A stretch of 45,729 nt of DNA. It comes from an uncultured Clostridium sp. (GTDB lineage: Bacteria; Bacillota; Clostridia; TANB77; CAG-508). The notes beneath the pieces are model-generated. The model saw only the letters and a program-made list of their open reading frames with translations. It was not told the DNA's origin and did no database searches. The stretch spans positions 1 to 45,729 of the forward strand of contig CAMYZH010000007.1 of NCBI GenBank assembly GCA_947303785.1. Reading direction: 5' to 3'. Both the position numbers and the translations under genes were made by a program. Shown here piece by piece: positions 7,487 to 14,459 of this stretch (within the stretch, counting starts at the first letter, position 1; the number at the start of each line of letters is the position of its first letter).

Positions 7487-9451
7487 TTAATTAGTATGAA
7501 CAACTATCGATGTTCCTTCTTTAACGTTTATGTCTTTTTCAGGAATTTGTTTGGTTATAATTGCCTCTTGGTTTATTTCTTCATCTATCTCTATATCTAA
7601 ATTTTTTTCTTTTAACATTTTTCTAGCATCTATAATTGTCATTCCAATTAAATCCGGAACTACAACTTCATTTGTCTTTTCTTCAATTTCTTTAGAAATC
7701 TCTAAATATGGTAAAACTTCAGAAAAGATTTTCCCAGCAACAGGTGCCGCAACTCCTCCTCCTTGATGTCCGCCTTCTCCTGTTGGATTATATAGTGTTA
7801 TTAAAACTACCATTTCTGGATGATCAATAGTTGCAACACCTATAAAAGAAGTAACATATTTTCCTGTATTTACCCCATCTTCTGATGTACCTGTTTTGCC
7901 ACCTATCCTATATCCTTCAACTTTAGCATTCTTTCCTGTTCCTTCTGATACAACACTTTCCATCATATCCAAGACTTTTTGGGCACTTTCTTCAGATATA
8001 ACTTGATTTTTAAACTCTGGCTCTATTTCTTTTTTTTCATTTGTTTCAGAATCAATTATTGATTTTACTAGCCTTGGCTTTACATATTTTCCTTTATTTG
8101 CAATAGTAGAAAGCATTGTTACCATTTGAATTGGTGTAACTTCAAATCTTTGACCAAAACTTATTGTTGCAAGTTCTACTGGTCCTACTTTTTCTTCAGC
8201 CAAAAAAATACTACTGGCTTCACCTGGTAAATCTATTCCTGTTTTTTCCAAAAAACCAAATTTTTTTAAATATTGATAGTAAGTATGTATTCCTAACTTT
8301 TGTCCTAAACCTATAAAAACTGGATTACAAGAATTCATCAGAGCATCTCTTAAAGATTGAGCTCCATGTGGCCTATAATATCTCCAACATTTAATTCTAA
8401 CTCCAGAAACTTCAATTCCTCCATTACAAGAAAATTCACCGACATTGTCTGTTTGCGTTATTCCTTCTTCTAATGAAGCTGATGCTGTTACTAGCTTAAA
8501 AGTAGAACCTGGTTCATATGTATCACTAATTGCTTTATTTCTCCACATGGATTGTAGGTAATTATTTTTTTCTTCATTTGACAGATTATCCCAGATACCT
8601 TCTAATTCTTCATTATTAATTTTGAATGGTTCATTTAAATTATAATTTGGATATGTTGCCATAGCCAAAATATCCCCATTTTGTGGATTCATTATTATAA
8701 CATTTCCACCATCTGTACACTTATTGTCAATACATGCCTCTTCCAAATATTTTTCCGCAATTGCTTGAATATTTTTATCAATGGTTAATTCCAAACTATC
8801 TCCTTCAATTGCTCCTGTATACTTTTCTTCTGTATTTTCTAAGTTCATCCCTTTACCATCTGTAATTTTGCTAATACTCCCACTTTTTCCTTTAAGAATT
8901 TCATCATATTTTGCTTCCAGACCATTTAATCCTTGATTATCAGATCCACAAAATCCAATAACTTGTGATGCTAATTTTCCATATGGATAATATCTTTTAG
9001 TATCTTCATCTATATTTATACCTTCTTCTATATTGTTATCTAATAACCATTCCCTCAATCTTTGACTTTTTTCTTTTTCAACTTTCTTTGCTATTATCTC
9101 TATTGAGCTATTTCGATTAACTTTTTTTATTACTTTATCATAATCTAATTCGAGTACTTCTGAGATTTTTTTTGCAACCATTTCTTTCTTTTCTTCAGGA
9201 ATATTGTTAGGATTAATTGTTATCATTCTACTAGTTGCACTCATCGCTAATATTTCGCCATTTCTATCATAGATTATTCCTCTTTTTGCTGAAATTTCTC
9301 TATCTAAGTTTTGTTGTTCTAATGCCAAAATTTTGTAAAAATCTCCTTTAATCAGCTGAATCCATCCAATTCTAATGATTAATATGATAAATATTGATAG
9401 TATAATAAAAAACATTATTCTTAATCTTTTCTTTATATTTAAAAAAATCAT
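7487..9451 (-). CDS. Class B penicillin-binding protein with PASTA domain (PBP2/SpoVD type)
   Basis: Transpeptidase that crosslinks peptidoglycan at the septum (FtsI/PBP2B) or in the spore cortex (SpoVD). The 654-aa product has one N-terminal transmembrane helix (about residues 12-32) and a dimerisation domain starting at KRGIIYDRNGEILA. The three catalytic motifs are present: STFK (near 315), SCN in MNSCNPVF, and KTG in GGKTGTSED (near 518). A single C-terminal PASTA domain (about 595-654, starting VVVPDLIGMT) follows. ATG is preceded by AAAGGAG. The gene follows rubredoxin and precedes murE and mraY. Its ribosome-binding site and start codon lie inside a long hairpin at 9443-9486. PASTA plus position fit SpoVD or FtsI equally well. 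Confidence 0.93.
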   Translation of the reverse strand: MIFLNIKKRLRIMFFIILSIFIILIIRIGWIQLIKGDFYKILALEQQNLDREISAKRGIIYDRNGEILAMSATSRMITINPNNIPEEKKEMVAKKISEVLELDYDKVIKKVNRNSSIEIIAKKVEKEKSQRLREWLLDNNIEEGINIDEDTKRYYPYGKLASQVIGFCGSDNQGLNGLEAKYDEILKGKSGSISKITDGKGMNLENTEEKYTGAIEGDSLELTIDKNIQAIAEKYLEEACIDNKCTDGGNVIIMNPQNGDILAMATYPNYNLNEPFKINNEELEGIWDNLSNEEKNNYLQSMWRNKAISDTYEPGSTFKLVTASASLEEGITQTDNVGEFSCNGGIEVSGVRIKCWRYYRPHGAQSLRDALMNSCNPVFIGLGQKLGIHTYYQYLKKFGFLEKTGIDLPGEASSIFLAEEKVGPVELATISFGQRFEVTPIQMVTMLSTIANKGKYVKPRLVKSIIDSETNEKKEIEPEFKNQVISEESAQKVLDMMESVVSEGTGKNAKVEGYRIGGKTGTSEDGVNTGKYVTSFIGVATIDHPEMVVLITLYNPTGEGGHQGGGVAAPVAGKIFSEVLPYLEISKEIEEKTNEVVVPDLIGMTIIDARKMLKEKNLDIEIDEEINQEAIITKQIPEKDINVKEGTSIVVHTN

Positions 9452-9486
9452 GACTATCTCCTTTATAAAAGATATTCATGATTTTT
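9441..9486 (-). promoter_or_regulatory. Hairpin enclosing the pbp2 ribosome-binding site and start codon
   Basis: Perfect 11-bp arms at 9476-9486 and 9443-9453 are followed inward by an A-G mismatch and five more pairs (TATCT/AGATA), leaving a 10-nt loop. The pbp2 ATG is in the distal arm and AAAGGAG is in the loop and inner stem. The distal arm ends in a T run, so the element could act as a weak terminator after rubredoxin, as a translational gate for pbp2, or both. Confidence 0.55.
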
Positions 9487-9491
9487 CTTTA

Positions 9492-9629
9492 TTATTCTTC
9501 AACTTTTTCGAACATTTCTTTTCCTACTCCACATAGAGGGCATACCCAATCTGAAGGTAAATCTTCAAATTTTGTTGCTTCTTTTTCATCATCATAGATG
9601 TAACCACAAACCTTACATTCATATTTCAT
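9492..9629 (-). CDS. Rubredoxin (short form, 45 aa)
   Basis: Small iron protein that passes electrons to the neighbouring flavodiiron protein. The translation has two Cys pairs, CKVCGY (Cys5, Cys8) and CPLCG (Cys30, Cys33), and the conserved stretch [14 protein letters not shown]. Typical rubredoxins have 52-54 residues; this one lacks part of the loop between the two knuckles, as known for the 45-residue Desulfovibrio desulfuricans rubredoxin. AAAGGAGGTGAAG lies ahead of ATG (spacing about 10). It starts 18 bp after the fprA stop and is surely cotranscribed with it. At 45 codons it is easily missed by gene callers. Confidence 0.93.
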   Translation of the reverse strand: MKYECKVCGYIYDDEKEATKFEDLPSDWVCPLCGVGKEMFEKVEE

Positions 9630-9647
9630 ACAATACTTCACCTCCTT

Positions 9648-10808
9648 TTATACTTTTAATAATTCTTTTGCAAGTTCTTCCATTTCTTTAATATTTTCAT
9701 CTGTCATTTTAGTTTTAATTGTAACTGTTTTTTCTATTAGATTAATATCTTTTAAGTCTGCAATAATGTCTTTCATTAATTTAGCTGACATAGGTGCCCA
9801 AGAACCATTCTCAATTAAAGCAATTTTTCTATTTTGATAATTCTTATGTTTTAGGTGTCTTAAGAATTTTTCCGTTGTTGGAAATAGCCCCGCATCATAT
9901 GTAGGAGAAGCAATAACTAATTTATCATATCTAAATGCATCTTCTATTACTTCTGCCATATCCTCTCTTGACAAATCACTAGTAACGATTTTTTTAGCTC
10001 CCTTTTCCTCTAATATTTCTTTTAATTTTTCTACAGCTTCTTTGGTATTTCCGTGAATTGAGTTATATGCTATCAAAACGCCGTCGTCTTCAGGTTTATA
10101 GTTGCTCCAAATATCATATTTGTTTATGTAATAATCTAGATTTTCATCTAATATTGGACCATGTAGTGGACATATTCGCTCTATTTCTAAGTTAGCAATT
10201 TTTTTAAAAACTGTTTGAACTTGCATTCCATATTTGCCAACTATATTAAAATAATATCTTCTAGCTTCACAAGTCCAATCTTCTTTAGTATCCAAAGTTC
10301 CAAATTTACCAAAAGCATCTGCTGTAAACAAAGTTTTTTCCTTCTCTTCATATGTAAACATTACTTCTGGCCAGTGAACCATTGGAGCCATAATAAATTT
10401 TAAAGTATGTTTTCCAATATTGATTTCTTCTCCTTCTTTTACTATTACTAATCTGTTTGATATATCTTCATTTATAAATTGTGGTAGCATATTTGCTGCT
10501 TTAGCGCTTAATATTATTTTTAATTCTGGATATTCTTTGCTCAAATATTCAATATTTGATGAATGATCTGGCTCTAAATGTGAAATAACTAAATAATAAG
10601 GTTTTTTCTCATTTAAGTCTTTTTTTAGATTATCTATCCAATCATTTGTTTTTCTCTTATCAACTGTATCCATTATTGTTATTTTTTCATCATGTATAAC
10701 ATATGAATTATATGATACTCCGTTTGGTACGATGTATTGACTTTCAAATAAATCTAAGTTTTTATCATCTACTCCAATATAAGTAATATTTTCTGTTATT
10801 TTTTTCAT
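9648..10808 (-). CDS. fprA: Flavodiiron protein (FprA, A-type)
   Basis: Reduces O2 to water and/or NO to N2O with electrons from rubredoxin, protecting an anaerobe from oxidants. The 386-aa product has an N-terminal metallo-beta-lactamase-like diiron domain with HLEPDHSSN (the HxExDH ligands, near residue 77), MVHWPEVM, TADAFGKFG and CPLHGP. The C-terminal flavodoxin domain begins about residue 250 with the FMN loop YNSIHGNTKEAV. The ATG is preceded by AAGGAAGG. The gene is followed by a rubredoxin, its usual electron donor. The pair sits inside the dcw cluster between ftsL and pbp2, which is not a standard place for it. Confidence 0.95.
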   Translation of the reverse strand: MKKITENITYIGVDDKNLDLFESQYIVPNGVSYNSYVIHDEKITIMDTVDKRKTNDWIDNLKKDLNEKKPYYLVISHLEPDHSSNIEYLSKEYPELKIILSAKAANMLPQFINEDISNRLVIVKEGEEINIGKHTLKFIMAPMVHWPEVMFTYEEKEKTLFTADAFGKFGTLDTKEDWTCEARRYYFNIVGKYGMQVQTVFKKIANLEIERICPLHGPILDENLDYYINKYDIWSNYKPEDDGVLIAYNSIHGNTKEAVEKLKEILEEKGAKKIVTSDLSREDMAEVIEDAFRYDKLVIASPTYDAGLFPTTEKFLRHLKHKNYQNRKIALIENGSWAPMSAKLMKDIIADLKDINLIEKTVTIKTKMTDENIKEMEELAKELLKV

Positions 10809-10840
10809 TTTTCCGACCTTCCTTAAAATTTTATTTTTTT

Positions 10841-10869
10841 ATATTATCATAAAAATACTTTTTCTTCAA
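10841..10869 (-). promoter_or_regulatory. Possible fprA promoter
   Basis: Minus-strand -35 TTGAAG (10864-10869), 17-nt spacer, extended -10 TGA-TAATAT (hexamer 10841-10846). It lies between the ftsL terminator and fprA, where a promoter is needed for fprA-rubredoxin and probably for the downstream wall genes. Confidence 0.42.
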
Positions 10870-10903
10870 CAAACATTATTTTGTATCAGAACGATATTGT
10901 GTT

Positions 10904-10959
10904 AAAAAAAAAATGCCAGGTGCAAATATTCTAAAAAGATGAACATCTTGTACCTGGCA
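10904..10959 (-). terminator. Terminator after ftsL, built from a GTGCCAGGTAC palindrome
   Basis: 12-bp arms (10948-10959 and 10914-10925; TGCCAGGTACAA against TTGCACCTGGCA with one G-U pair) are followed on the minus strand by ten T (10913-10904). An inner AGATG/CATCT stem lies in the loop. This is a strong intrinsic terminator for mraZ-rsmH-ftsL. The GTGCCAGG arm resembles extragenic palindromes found repeatedly in Firmicutes. Confidence 0.82.
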
Positions 10960-10963
10960 CATT

Positions 10964-11485
10964 CTAAAATACACCTTTAATTTTATTTATAATTTTTGCA
11001 AAAAAGCCTTCTTCTTTTTCTATAACTACTGTTTCTGTTGCTGGTTGTATGTAATCTTTTTTAGGAAGATTGACATATACAGTTTGTTTATTGGATAGTT
11101 TTTGCATTCCTAATAGTTCTTTAGCTTGTTGCTCTACATTATTATAATTTAGACTATTTTCTATATCTACTTTTATTTGTTCATTTTCTTTTTCAACCGC
11201 CAAATATGATTTTTTTAATTCTTCATTTTTGGCAAATGATTCATCAATTTGAGAATTTCTATAACTTACTGTAAAAACTGCAACAAATACTGTAACTAGG
11301 GCAACTACTATTTTGGCTCTATCTCTTTTTCTCATAACAGCCTGCTTTATATTTGTTTTTTCGACTTTTTTTCTTTCTGGTGCAGTAGGATTATAGACTT
11401 TTCTTTTTTTCTTTATACTATAATCAGGCTCTAGTTTTCTTGGACTAGTTTCATACTGATATTTATTATATCTTTGAATTGCCAT
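10964..11485 (-). CDS. ftsL: Septum protein of the FtsL/DivIC type
   Basis: Bitopic membrane protein of the divisome core that, with DivIB/FtsQ and DivIC/FtsB, activates septal wall synthesis. The 173-aa product has a basic cytoplasmic N-terminus (residues 1-58), one transmembrane helix near 59-76 (IVVALVTVFVAVFTVSY), and a heptad-like external segment with FAKNEELKKSYLAVEKENEQ, followed by a short C-terminal tail. FtsL proteins share little sequence, so the call rests on topology and on the position directly after rsmH, which is where ftsL normally sits. ATG is preceded by AAAGGAGGTG. The transcript ends in the strong terminator just downstream. Confidence 0.8.
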   Translation of the reverse strand: MAIQRYNKYQYETSPRKLEPDYSIKKKRKVYNPTAPERKKVEKTNIKQAVMRKRDRAKIVVALVTVFVAVFTVSYRNSQIDESFAKNEELKKSYLAVEKENEQIKVDIENSLNYNNVEQQAKELLGMQKLSNKQTVYVNLPKKDYIQPATETVVIEKEEGFFAKIINKIKGVF

Positions 11486-11520
11486 TTTTCTGCACCTCCT
11501 TTTATATTATTATTTACATT

Positions 11521-12453
11521 TTATATTTTTTCAAAAATTCTTAATTTTGCACTTTTGCTTCTTGAATTTATATTCATTTCTTCTATAGTTGGTAAAATTG
11601 GTTTTTTTGTTATTATTTTACCCCTTTTTATAGCTCCGCAATTGCAAACTGGTATTCCTGGTGGACATGTACATTTACCTTCTTGGTCTGCAAATGCTTT
11701 TTTTACAGCTCTATCTTCTAGTGAATGGAAAGTTATAATACAAATTCTTCCTCCTGGTTTTAAACAATCAATTGAATTAATTACAGTTTTATATAGTGGT
11801 TCAATTTCGTTATTAACTTCTATTCTAATTGCTTGAAATGTTCTTTTGGCAGGATGTGAATCATTATTTCTAAATTTGGCTGGAATAGATTTTTCAATTA
11901 TTTCTACTAATTCTTTGGTAGTTGTAATTTCTTTTTCTTTTCTTTTATTGCAGATATTTTTTGCAATTTGTCTTGAGAATCTTTCTTCACCATATTCATA
12001 AATAATTCTAGCTAATTCTTCTTCTTTATATTTATTAACAACTATTTTAGCGTTTAAGTTTTGATTTTGATCCATTCTCATATCTAATGTATTTTCACCT
12101 AAATAGCTAAAACCTCTTTCTTTTTCATCAAGCTGGTATGATGAAACACCTAAATCTAAAAGAATTCCATCGACTTTTTCTATTTTCAATTCATCTAAAA
12201 TTTCTTTAATATCATCGTGATTTCCATGATAATATATAACATTTGAATACTCTTTTAGTTTTTCTTTTGCTGCTTTTAATGCATCTTCATCTCTATCAAT
12301 TCCAATTAATTTTCCACTGGCTGATAATTTTTTTAAAATCTGACTACTATGTCCAGCACCGCCTAATGTTCCATCTACATAGATTCCTTCTGGCTTAATG
12401 TTAAGACCTTCAATGCATTCATTTAATAATACTGATTTATGTATAAATTCCAT
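11521..12453 (-). CDS. rsmH: 16S rRNA (cytosine-1402-N4)-methyltransferase RsmH
   Basis: SAM-dependent methyltransferase that modifies C1402 in the 16S rRNA decoding site. The 310-aa protein starts [12 protein letters not shown] and contains the SAM loop [14 protein letters not shown], the motif [12 protein letters not shown], and the C-terminal signatures [11 protein letters not shown] and [12 protein letters not shown]. These are characteristic of RsmH/MraW. The frame opens at a GTG nine bases earlier, but that GTG is part of the AAAGGTGA ribosome-binding site, so ATG at 12453 is the start. It lies between mraZ and ftsL, but an unusual 284-nt structured spacer separates it from mraZ. Confidence 0.95.
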   Translation of the reverse strand: MEFIHKSVLLNECIEGLNIKPEGIYVDGTLGGAGHSSQILKKLSASGKLIGIDRDEDALKAAKEKLKEYSNVIYYHGNHDDIKEILDELKIEKVDGILLDLGVSSYQLDEKERGFSYLGENTLDMRMDQNQNLNAKIVVNKYKEEELARIIYEYGEERFSRQIAKNICNKRKEKEITTTKELVEIIEKSIPAKFRNNDSHPAKRTFQAIRIEVNNEIEPLYKTVINSIDCLKPGGRICIITFHSLEDRAVKKAFADQEGKCTCPPGIPVCNCGAIKRGKIITKKPILPTIEEMNINSRSKSAKLRIFEKI

Positions 12454-12483
12454 TAAAATCACCTTTATGTTTTTTGGTAGCCG

Positions 12484-12510
12484 AAAAAGTTGGTAATTTC
12501 TTTACCAACT
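12484..12510 (-). terminator. Hairpin with T run just before rsmH
   Basis: A perfect 9-bp stem (AGTTGGTAA/TTACCAACT, 12488-12510, 5-nt loop) is followed on the minus strand by five T. It lies only about 30 bp upstream of the rsmH start, inside what should be one mraZ-rsmH-ftsL transcript, so it may be an attenuator. Confidence 0.5.
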
Positions 12511-12537
12511 AAGTCTTTCATATAAGTATCTTAACAC

Positions 12538-12665
12538 TCCTGGGGCGTTGGCCCCAGGAATTTTTTCTTTAGTAATTTTTTAATCTTTTGAATTTCAAAG
12601 AATCTTTTGTGTCTTTAAAACTCTTTAGTATTTTTTTCTTGTAGGCAGCTTTTTTAAGCTGCCTA
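12538..12665. other. Two strong hairpins in the mraZ-rsmH spacer
   Basis: Hairpin one has 9 perfect pairs at 12538-12559 (TCCTGGGGC/GCCCCAGGA, 4-nt loop). Hairpin two has 10 perfect pairs at 12642-12665 (TAGGCAGCTT/AAGCTGCCTA, 4-nt loop). They are the most G+C-rich pieces nearby. Neither is followed by a T run on the minus strand. The first has a T run on the plus side, where no gene is transcribed. The rest of the 12454-12737 spacer holds four TCTTTTGT repeats (12603, 12670, 12690, 12709) and no gene. Confidence 0.6.
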
Positions 12666-12737
12666 TTTGTCTTTTGTAACTTCTTTTTTTCTTTTGTATA
12701 TTTAATTATCTTTTGTGTATTTATACAACCTTTTAGG

Positions 12738-13169
12738 TTATATTCCAAGCATTGTCATATTTTCTGCTATATCTTCAACAGACATGTTATCATCATTATT
12801 ATAATTATTCCATTTTTCTTTATCCCAAATTTCAATTCTAGTTCCAACTCCAATAATTACTGCTTCTTTTTTTAAATCTGCCGCATCTCTTAAATTTGTT
12901 GGAATTAAGAATCTCCCTTGTTTGTCTATCTCACATTCTGTAGCTCCTGATAAGAAAAATCTTGTAAATTCTCTTGAATTTCTATTTGAAAGAGGAAGTG
13001 CTTTTAATTTTTCTTCAAAGTTTGTCCATTCTGTTTTTGAGAACGCAAATAAGCAACCATCTAAACCTTTGGTAACAACAAAGTTTTCACCTATGGATTC
13101 CCTAATTTTAGCTGGCATTATTAATCTCCCTTTAGCATCCAAAGAATGCTCAAATTCGCCAATTAACAC
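12738..13169 (-). CDS. mraZ: Transcriptional regulator MraZ
   Basis: DNA-binding protein of the AbrB-like double-swapped-hairpin fold that controls its own dcw operon. The 143-aa product shows the two tandem MraZ modules, each with its conserved DxKGR-type motif: [16 protein letters not shown] (about residues 9-24) and [16 protein letters not shown] (about 80-95). The start codon is GTG (13167-13169), preceded by AAGGGGAG. The three AAAGTGG boxes 29-55 bp upstream of the start are the expected autoregulatory site. It is the first gene of the dcw cluster and is divergent from the plus-strand gene at 13392. Confidence 0.95.
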   Translation of the reverse strand: MLIGEFEHSLDAKGRLIMPAKIRESIGENFVVTKGLDGCLFAFSKTEWTNFEEKLKALPLSNRNSREFTRFFLSGATECEIDKQGRFLIPTNLRDAADLKKEAVIIGVGTRIEIWDKEKWNNYNNDDNMSVEDIAENMTMLGI

Positions 13170-13197
13170 GCTTTTTGCTCCCCTTTCTGGTTATCTA

Positions 13198-13224
13198 CCA
13201 CTTTTCACCACTTTTCTCCACTTT
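13198..13224 (-). promoter_or_regulatory. MraZ operator: three AAAGTGG boxes with 10-bp period
   Basis: On the minus strand AAAGTGG occurs at 13218-13224, 13208-13214 and 13198-13204, each followed by three variable bases. The exact 10-bp phasing puts all copies on one face of the helix. Reported MraZ boxes are repeats of this kind (TGGGN repeats in E. coli, AAAGTG-type repeats in Mycoplasma). The boxes lie at the expected transcription start, which fits repression by MraZ. Confidence 0.82.
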
Positions 13225-13231
13225 CAGTTAA

Positions 13232-13260
13232 ATTTTAATATATAAGAATTTTATTTGCAA
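13232..13260 (-). promoter_or_regulatory. Probable mraZ promoter
   Basis: Minus-strand -35 TTGCAA (13255-13260), 17-nt spacer, -10 TAAAAT (13232-13237). The predicted start point falls at about 13225, directly at the edge of the first AAAGTGG box. Confidence 0.5.
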
Positions 13261-13331
13261 GTATTTTTTAAAAAAAATTTATATTCATTTTATTGTTTTT
13301 AAAAAATACTCTTAGATTTCAGTGTATAACC

Positions 13332-13360
13332 TTGATTTTTTTATTTGCTATATTTATAAT
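13332..13360 (+). promoter_or_regulatory. Promoter of the plus-strand MBL-fold gene
   Basis: -35 TTGATT (13332-13337), 17-nt spacer, perfect -10 TATAAT (13355-13360), 31 bp before the ATG. It is divergent from the mraZ promoter, about 70 bp away. Confidence 0.7.
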
Positions 13361-13391
13361 ATTGTTGCAATTTTAAATAGGAGGCTTATCT

Positions 13392-14384
13392 ATGAGTAAC
13401 AATAAAAATAAAAAGTCTTTAGTTAGAGGCTTTTGTGTTACTTTGTTTTTAGGAATTGTTTTAATTATTGCGGCTATTGTAAGTAATCAATTTCCTGACG
13501 AAGTAAATAATATGATAGAAACTAGTTTAAATATTCCTACAAACTCAAGCAATACTGTTTCAATTAATACTGTTGATCATACTTCTGTTTCGACTGATTC
13601 TAAACTACAAATATATTTTTTTGATGTAGGTCAAGCAGATTGTGAATTATTAATAGCAGATGGACAATCAATGTTAATTGATGCTGGAAATGATGAAGAT
13701 GGTGCATTACTTGCAAGTTATATTAAAGGATTAGGAATTGAAAAAATTGATTATTTAGTTGGAACTCATCCTCAAGAAGAAAATATTGGTGGACTTGATG
13801 ATATTATTAATAATTTTGAAATTGGAAAAATATATATGCCCGATGTTAGAACAAATACAGCTTCTTTCCAATCTGTACTTGATTCACTATCAGCAAAAGG
13901 TCTAGCTATAACTAGTTGTGAGAGTGGTGATACATTTGGATTAGGTGATGGAATCGCTACTGTGATGGCTGTTGAAAATGAAGAAACTTCCGATTTAGAA
14001 GATAATTCAATTGTTCTTCATTTTAGATATGGAACAAAATCATTTTTGTTTATGGCTGATGCAGGAAAGGTGGTTGAAGAAAAAATCTCATGGCCAGATG
14101 TTGATGTAATAAAAGTTGCAAAACATGGTAGTGATAGTGCAACTTCAGAAAAATTTTTAAATCAAGTAAAACCTGAAATTGCAATTATATCTGTTGGTTC
14201 TAATAATACTATTAGTGCTCCCGCAAAATCTGTTCTAGATCTGCTAAATAAGCTTGGAACTAAAATTTATAGAACTGATGCTGATGGAACAATTCTTTTA
14301 ATTACAGATGGTAAATCATATAATGTTGAAACTATATTGACAGCTGTAGATGGAAATCCTGTAACTGCTAATAAAGAATCATAA
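13392..14384 (+). CDS. Membrane-anchored ComEC-type metallo-beta-lactamase-fold protein with lost metal ligands
   Basis: The 330-aa product has one N-terminal membrane helix (about residues 14-31), a Ser/Thr/Asn-rich linker, and from residue 72 a domain that follows the ComEC C-terminal hydrolase pattern: YFFDVGQADCELL, LIDAGND, then THPQEENIGG where relatives have THPHxDHIGG. His126 remains, but the other ligand positions are Gln128, Glu130 and Asn131. Later, AKHGSDSATS replaces HHGSxxSTS, and SAP replaces the usual GHP after the NN motif. The fold looks intact and under selection, but normal two-metal chemistry is unlikely; it may be a binding protein. AGGAGG lies 8 bp ahead of ATG. It is the only plus-strand gene here and ends in a strong terminator. 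Confidence 0.85.
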   Translation: MSNNKNKKSLVRGFCVTLFLGIVLIIAAIVSNQFPDEVNNMIETSLNIPTNSSNTVSINTVDHTSVSTDSKLQIYFFDVGQADCELLIADGQSMLIDAGNDEDGALLASYIKGLGIEKIDYLVGTHPQEENIGGLDDIINNFEIGKIYMPDVRTNTASFQSVLDSLSAKGLAITSCESGDTFGLGDGIATVMAVENEETSDLEDNSIVLHFRYGTKSFLFMADAGKVVEEKISWPDVDVIKVAKHGSDSATSEKFLNQVKPEIAIISVGSNNTISAPAKSVLDLLNKLGTKIYRTDADGTILLITDGKSYNVETILTAVDGNPVTANKES

Positions 14385-14400
14385 AAATTTAATTACTTGA

Positions 14401-14433
14401 AAAAAGATCCAAAAATATTTTGGATCTTTTTTA
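14401..14433 (+). terminator. Bidirectional intrinsic terminator
   Basis: A perfect 15-bp stem (arms 14401-14415 and 14419-14433, core GATCC/GGATC, flanked by A and T runs, 3-nt loop). It separates the convergent plus-strand MBL-like gene and the minus-strand peptidase remnant and can serve both. Confidence 0.9.
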
Positions 14434-14459
14434 TAATTGCTAATTTTTCAAAAATCATT

